DNA of 64,000 bases from CBDCNH01 sp965219015 (GTDB lineage: Bacteria; Pseudomonadota; Alphaproteobacteria; Rhodobacterales; Rhodobacteraceae): contig CBDCNH010000013.1 in the NCBI GenBank assembly GCA_965219015.1, forward strand, positions 124,001-188,000. Direction: 5' to 3'. Each line of letters begins with the position of its first letter. Within the stretch, counting starts at the first letter, position 1. The position numbers and the translations under genes are program-made. The notes under the pieces are model-generated. The model worked only from the letters and a program-made list of their open reading frames with translations. It searched no databases and was not told where the DNA came from. Of the stretch, positions 60,050-64,000 are shown piece by piece.

Positions 60050-60832
60050 CTAGAGCTTCCACCCCGAATGGAGGGCGGCCACGCCCATCGTGAGGTTGCG
60101 GTAGCGCACCTGGCCGAAGCCGGCCGTCTCGATCATCGCGGCGAAGCGCTGCTGGTCGGGGAAGCGGCGTATCGATTCCACGAGATACTGGTAGCTCTCG
60201 CGGTCACCCGTCACGGCCGCACCCATTGCGGGAATGACGTTGAACGAATAGCGGTCGTAGGCCCAGGCGAGCGCCGGGTTCGGCACGCGGCTGAACTCTA
60301 GCACCATGAGCCGGCCGCCGGGGCGGAGCACGCGGTACGCCTCGGCGAGCGCGTCCTCGATCCGGGTGACGTTCCGGATGCCGAAGGAGATCGTGTAGGT
60401 GTCGAACCGGCCCGTGTCGAACGGAAGCGCCATCGCATCGCCGACGGTCCAGGCGAGCCGGTCGCCGAGCCGGTCGGCCTCGGCGCGACGCTTTCCCGCG
60501 TCGAGCATCGCCTCGGTCATGTCGAGCACCGTCGCCGTGGCACCCGGCGCACGCTTGAGGAAGCGGAACGCGACGTCGCCCGTGCCGCCCGCCACGTCGA
60601 GCAGCGCCTGCCCCGGACGCGGCGCCATCCAGTCGAGCATCGCCTCCTTCCAGACGCGGTGGATGCCGGCCGACATCAGGTCGTTCATCAGGTCGTAGCG
60701 GCTCGCCACGCTGTCGAAGACGCCGTGGACCAGTCCGGCCTTGGCGTCCTCGTCGATGTCCCGGAACCCGAAATGCGTGGTCCGCGGCGCTTCGGAGGTC
60801 GAGCCTTCGTCTTTTGGCGCATCTTCGGTCAT
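60050..60832 (-). CDS. ubiE: Ubiquinone/menaquinone biosynthesis C-methyltransferase UbiE
   Basis: SAM-dependent C-methylation of the quinone ring. The 260-residue product starts MTEDAPKDEGSTSEAPRTTH and then FGFRDIDEDAKAGLVHGVFD. It shows LLDVAGGTGDVAFRFLKRAP (SAM motif I), VGDAMALPFDTGRFDTYTIS and GIRNVTRIEDALAEAYRVLR. It lies one base before ubiB and is divergent from mutM. Confidence 0.96.
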   Translation of the reverse strand: MTEDAPKDEGSTSEAPRTTHFGFRDIDEDAKAGLVHGVFDSVASRYDLMNDLMSAGIHRVWKEAMLDWMAPRPGQALLDVAGGTGDVAFRFLKRAPGATATVLDMTEAMLDAGKRRAEADRLGDRLAWTVGDAMALPFDTGRFDTYTISFGIRNVTRIEDALAEAYRVLRPGGRLMVLEFSRVPNPALAWAYDRYSFNVIPAMGAAVTGDRESYQYLVESIRRFPDQQRFAAMIETAGFGQVRYRNLTMGVAALHSGWKL

Positions 60833-60918
60833 CTGGCCTTGCCGGTGCTGGGTCGAGCCTCCTTATAGGCCGACGGGATGCCGTGACAACGCGCCCCCCT
60901 TGCCGAAAGGACGCATCC

Positions 60919-61770
60919 CTGCCCGAACTTCCCGAGGTCGAGACCGTCCGCCGGGGACTTCTGCCGGCCCTGGAGGGTCGGCGCATCGAGACGGCGCTGG
61001 TCCGCCGCCCGGACCTGCGCTGGCCGCTGCCCGAAGGGATGGCGGCGCGGCTCGAGGGCCGGCGCGTGACGGCACTCCGCCGCCGCTCGAAGTACCTGCT
61101 GGCCGATCTCGATTCGGGCGAAACGCTGATCGTCCATCTCGGCATGACCGGGCGCTTTCTCGTCGAAGACCGGACGCTCGTTCGTTTCGTGCATGGAAAC
61201 GGTCCGCTCGAGAAGCACGATCACGTCGTGCTCGACATCGAGGGTGGCGCGCGCGTGCGCTTCAACGACGCTCGCCGGTTCGGCGCGATGGACCTGTGGC
61301 CGAGCGCGGACCTCGAGCGGCACTGGCTCCTCGCCGGCATCGGGCCGGAGCCCTTCGGGCCGGAGTTCGACGGCGCCTATCTCGCGCGGAAGCTCGTGGG
61401 GCGGCGGACCTCGATCAAGGCCGCGCTCCTCGATCAGCGCACGGTGGCGGGGCTCGGCAACATCTACGTCAGCGAGGCGCTGCACCGCGCGCGCCTGTCG
61501 CCGAAGCGGCTCGCGGGCCGGATCGCGCAGGCGCGCGCCGCGGCGCTGGTGCCGATCGTCCGTGCGGTGCTTGCGGAGGCCATCGAGGCCGGCGGATCGA
61601 GCCTGCGCGACTACCGCGGCGCCGATGGAGCGCTCGGACTCTTCCAGCACCGCTTTCGCGTCTACGGGCGCGACGGGCTGGCCTGCGTCACCGAGGGCTG
61701 TTCAGGCACCGTGCGGCGAATCGTGCAGTCCGGCCGGTCGTCGTTCTACTGCGCGACGTGCCAGCGCTGA
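60919..61770 (+). CDS. mutM: Formamidopyrimidine-DNA glycosylase, apparent CTG start
   Basis: Base-excision repair enzyme removing 8-oxoguanine and formamidopyrimidines. Conserved sequence begins PELPEVETVRRGL, whose Pro is the catalytic N-terminal nucleophile after Met removal. The codon just before it is CTG (60919), preceded eight bases earlier by AAAGGA. No ATG or GTG is available at that point; upstream in-frame starts (ATG 60814, GTG near 60883) would bury the Pro. From CTG the product is 283 residues, with Glu3, Lys58 (RRRSKYLL), and a zinc finger with Cys pairs in CVTEGC and YCATCQR. Divergent from ubiE. Confidence 0.9.
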   Translation: MPELPEVETVRRGLLPALEGRRIETALVRRPDLRWPLPEGMAARLEGRRVTALRRRSKYLLADLDSGETLIVHLGMTGRFLVEDRTLVRFVHGNGPLEKHDHVVLDIEGGARVRFNDARRFGAMDLWPSADLERHWLLAGIGPEPFGPEFDGAYLARKLVGRRTSIKAALLDQRTVAGLGNIYVSEALHRARLSPKRLAGRIAQARAAALVPIVRAVLAEAIEAGGSSLRDYRGADGALGLFQHRFRVYGRDGLACVTEGCSGTVRRIVQSGRSSFYCATCQR

Positions 61771-61835
61771 CATCGGTCGTTTGCAGGCCGCCGCAAGGAT
61801 GTTAATGACGCTGCGAACCCGAGGGATACCGGCGC

Positions 61836-62612
61836 ATGGCCTATCAGACGATCATCGTCGAGATCGCGGATGGCGTGGCGCTGATCACGCTCGACCGGCC
61901 CGATGCGCTCAACGCCATCAGCACGCGGCTCCTCGGCGAGTTGGCCGACGCGCTTCGTGCCGCGGGGACGAACGACAAGGTGCGTTGCGTGGTGCTGACC
62001 GGCTCGGAGAAGGCCTTCGCCGCAGGTGCCGACGTGCGCGAGATGGCAGAGAAGACTTTCGTCGAGATGTTCGCGGCCGATGTCTACGCCGAAGACGCGG
62101 GGACCATCGCGCGGTTCCGCAAGCCGATCATCGCGGCGGTGGCGGGCTACGCGCTCGGCGGCGGCTGCGAGCTTGCGATGATGTGCGACTTCGTCATCGC
62201 CGCCGATACCGCGAAGTTCGGCCAGCCGGAGACCAACCTCGGGATCATCGCGGGTCTCGGCGGCACGCAGCGGCTGCCGCGGGCGGTCGGCAAGGCCAAG
62301 GCGATGGACATGCACCTGACGGGCCGCTTCATGGATGCGGCCGAGGCCGAGCGGTCGGGGCTCGTGAGCCGCGTCGTCCCGGCCAAGAAGCTCCTCGACG
62401 AGGCGATGGCCGCGGCGCAGAAGGTCGCCGAGAAGCCGGCCCTCGCGGTGATGGCCGCCAAGGACGCCGTGAACCGAAGCCAGGAGATGGCGCTCGCCGA
62501 CGGCATCGCCTACGAGCGGCGGCTGTTCCACGCGCTCTTCGCGACCGACGACCAGAAAGAGGGCATGGCGGCCTTCATCGAGAAGCGCGAGCCGCAGTTC
62601 CGCGGCCGGTAG
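61836..62612 (+). CDS. Enoyl-CoA hydratase
   Basis: Crotonase-fold enzyme hydrating 2-enoyl-CoA in fatty acid or related degradation. The 258-residue product shows VLTGSEKAFAAGADVREMAE (oxyanion loop), AVAGYALGGGCELAMMCDFV with one catalytic Glu, and GQPETNLGIIAGLGGTQRLP with the second. Length and motifs are standard. The position between mutM and rpsT near dnaA recurs in Rhodobacterales. Confidence 0.95.
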   Translation: MAYQTIIVEIADGVALITLDRPDALNAISTRLLGELADALRAAGTNDKVRCVVLTGSEKAFAAGADVREMAEKTFVEMFAADVYAEDAGTIARFRKPIIAAVAGYALGGGCELAMMCDFVIAADTAKFGQPETNLGIIAGLGGTQRLPRAVGKAKAMDMHLTGRFMDAAEAERSGLVSRVVPAKKLLDEAMAAAQKVAEKPALAVMAAKDAVNRSQEMALADGIAYERRLFHALFATDDQKEGMAAFIEKREPQFRGR

Positions 62613-62681
62613 GCCGGTTGACAGGCCCGGCGATCGCGCCTAGGAGACCGGCTTCGCCACGAGCAACAGCCGGAAATCCGC

Positions 62682-62951
62682 ATGGCCAATACGCCCCAGT
62701 CCAAGAAGCGCGCCCGCCAGAACGAGGCCCGTTTCGCCGTCAACAAGATGCGCCGCTCTCGGATCCGCACCTTCCTGCGCAAGGTCGAGGAAGCCATCGC
62801 ATCTGGCGACGGCGCGGTGGCGGCCGAAGCCCTCAAGACGGCGCAGCCCGAACTGATGCGTGGCGTGACCAAAGGTGTTCTCCACAAGAACACCGTCGCA
62901 CGGAAGATGTCGCGGCTCTCGTCGCGCGTGAAAAGGCTTGCGACCGCCTGA
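62682..62951 (+). CDS. rpsT: 30S ribosomal protein S20
   Basis: Primary 16S rRNA-binding protein. The 89-residue product starts MANTPQSKKRARQNEARFAV and ends KNTVARKMSRLSSRVKRLAT, typical of S20. It is followed by a strong intrinsic terminator and then the dnaA leader, the usual alphaproteobacterial arrangement. Confidence 0.98.
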   Translation: MANTPQSKKRARQNEARFAVNKMRRSRIRTFLRKVEEAIASGDGAVAAEALKTAQPELMRGVTKGVLHKNTVARKMSRLSSRVKRLATA

Positions 62952-62977
62952 GTCGCGACGCTACCCGACGATGCCCG

Positions 62978-63000
62978 GGGCGCCTTATGGCGCCCTTTTT
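62978..63000 (+). terminator. Intrinsic terminator of rpsT
   Basis: GGGCGCC stem with loop TTAT and GGCGCCC, directly followed by TTTTT. It lies 26 bases after the rpsT stop. A textbook rho-independent terminator. Confidence 0.95.
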
Positions 63001-63519
63001 CATGGCCGCGTAGACCCGGCCGCCCTCGGTGCCTTACAGGGATTCGCACCCCAAAGGACGAGTCAATCGTGAAGATCGGTTGCGACGGCTCGGGTCATCA
63101 AGCTACCTTCGACGAACGATTCAACTCGACCTCGGGGGACAAGAGGAACGGCCGGAAAGACGGTCCCTGACGGTGAAAGCTGCTCTTTCGCCGGCTGCAT
63201 CAGGGACCTCTGCTCGGCCCGATCGGGATCCGAAGTGCGCCGGTCTCATGCGCGCGCACGGATCCTGCATTCGGTGACGGCACGGGCAGATTGCGCCCCG
63301 CGGCCGGCGCTAGCTCTGTGCCCCGACATAAGGCCGCCTCGGCATGGAGTTCCGGTGCGTGCGCGCTCCGGTGGACCGGCCGCGAAGCTGCCGGTCTGCC
63401 TCGGGCATTTGGCGCCTGCCGCAGGCCCCGGCCGGACGAGTTCGATCCGAGGCGTGCCGGGGGGCGCTGCACCCTTCCGGCATCGGGTGCAACGACAAAA
63501 GCGAGGCAAGACAGCGATC
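63001..63519. other. dnaA upstream region, no gene seen
   Basis: About 520 bases between the rpsT terminator and dnaA. No convincing open frame was found on either strand. I looked for DnaA boxes (TTATCCACA and close variants) and AT-rich tracts of an origin and saw none by eye, so the origin is probably not in this stretch. The dnaA promoter should lie here. Confidence 0.5.
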
Positions 63520-64000
63520 ATGACACACGAAGCCTGGGGGCATGTGCGTGACGAACTTCTCAAGACCATCGGCAAGAACCACTTCACGATCTGGATCGAA
63601 CCTCTCGAACTCGTCGGTGTCGATGCGGGCGTGGCGCGCTTCACGGTGCCGACGACCTTCATCGGCGACTGGGTGACCCGGCACTTTTCCGAGGCCATCC
63701 GGCGCGAGATGTGCGCGGCCGGAACGAGCGTCGAGAGGCTCGAGTTCTCGCTGCCGAAGGTCACGGCGCGCGCGCGACCGGCCGCACCGGCCAAGGCGCT
63801 CGGGCAGGCCTCGGTGTCGCGGTTCAGCGACGACCCCGACCAGCCGGGCGCACCGCTCGATGCGTCCAACACCTTCGACAGCTTCGTCGTCGGCAAGCCG
63901 AACGAGCTTGCCCATGCCGCAGCACGCCGGGTCGCCGAGAGCGGCCCGGTCACGTTCAACCCGCTCTTCCTCTACGGCGGCGTCGGGCTCGGCAAGACCC
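63520..64000 (+). CDS. dnaA: Chromosomal replication initiator DnaA, N-terminal part (cut by window edge)
   Basis: Only the first 160 residues are visible. Domain I reads MTHEAWGHVRDELLKTIGKN and FTIWIEPLELVGVDAGVARF, followed by VPTTFIGDWVTRHFSEAI. A linker domain II lies around residues 80-110. Domain III starts with NTFDSFVVGKPNELAHAAAR and the Walker A LYGGVGLGKT, where the window ends. Identity is clear. It places the segment near the replication-initiation region. Confidence 0.97.
   Translation, partial: MTHEAWGHVRDELLKTIGKNHFTIWIEPLELVGVDAGVARFTVPTTFIGDWVTRHFSEAIRREMCAAGTSVERLEFSLPKVTARARPAAPAKALGQASVSRFSDDPDQPGAPLDASNTFDSFVVGKPNELAHAAARRVAESGPVTFNPLFLYGGVGLGKT

Noticed and set aside
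63001..63519. oriC in the rpsT-dnaA spacer
   Set aside because: No TTATCCACA-like boxes or AT-rich unwinding tract could be seen by eye.
1..64000. CRISPR arrays, tRNA/rRNA genes, insertion sequences or prophage
   Set aside because: No repeat-spacer pattern, transposase, integrase or structural RNA signature was found on either strand; the only repeats are short ones inside or next to bchH, crtA and pufQ.

Overview
The window is a high-GC alphaproteobacterial chromosome segment, most likely from the Rhodobacterales (Rhodobacteraceae/roseobacter type). Three things point there: an almost complete purple-bacterial photosynthesis gene cluster (PGC) in the known Rhodobacterales order, an alphaproteobacterial flagellin set (fliC-flaF-flbT plus a DUF1217 protein), and a ubiB / ubiE / mutM / enoyl-CoA hydratase / rpsT / dnaA end.

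Layout. (1) 1-14469, minus strand: bchFNBHLM-lhaA-puhABC-orf-acsF-puhE-hemA, mostly overlapping and translationally coupled. (2) 14646-16976, plus: the regulators aerR/ppaA and ppsR. (3) 17056-20941, plus: bchG, a PucC-like transporter, bchP and idi. (4) 20962-31864, minus: a crtEF-bchCXYZ-pufQBALMC superoperon. (5) 31965-41662: crtDC (plus), tspO-crtB-crtI (minus), crtA-bchIDO (plus). (6) 41659-45258: emrAB multidrug efflux with a divergent TetR regulator. (7) 45351-50007: the periplasmic glucan set opgC-opgG-opgH. (8) 50490-52555: a CaiB/BaiF CoA-transferase, then a gene-poor stretch with one possible broken gene. (9) 52556-58428: flagellar genes. (10) 58519-64000: ubiB, ubiE, mutM, enoyl-CoA hydratase, rpsT and the start of dnaA.

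The PGC encodes ALA synthase, Mg-chelatase (bchH, I, D), the methyltransferase, the O2-dependent cyclase AcsF, both nitrogenase-like reductases (BchLNB and BchXYZ), BchF/BchC, and the BchG/BchP tail steps. It also encodes the reaction centre (H, L, M and tetraheme PufC), LH1 alpha/beta, assembly factors, and the spheroidene/spheroidenone carotenoid route (crtE, B, I, C, D, F, A). No bchE, bchJ, pufX or LH2 (puc) genes are in the window, which fits an aerobic phototrophic lifestyle although those genes could lie elsewhere. Nine perfect TGT-N12-ACA PpsR/CrtJ boxes sit in four divergent or superoperonal control regions and at the bchG start, so the whole cluster looks like one PpsR/AerR regulon.

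The oddest features are as follows. bchH and bchD, the two large Mg-chelatase subunits, each carry an apparent single-base frameshift. crtC lacks a canonical start codon ahead of its conserved N-terminus. mutM seems to start at CTG. The pufQ 3' end is partly duplicated in a hairpin-rich spacer. A small coupled ORF bridges bchX and bchY. I saw no clearly undescribed multi-gene system; the novelty lies in these local features.
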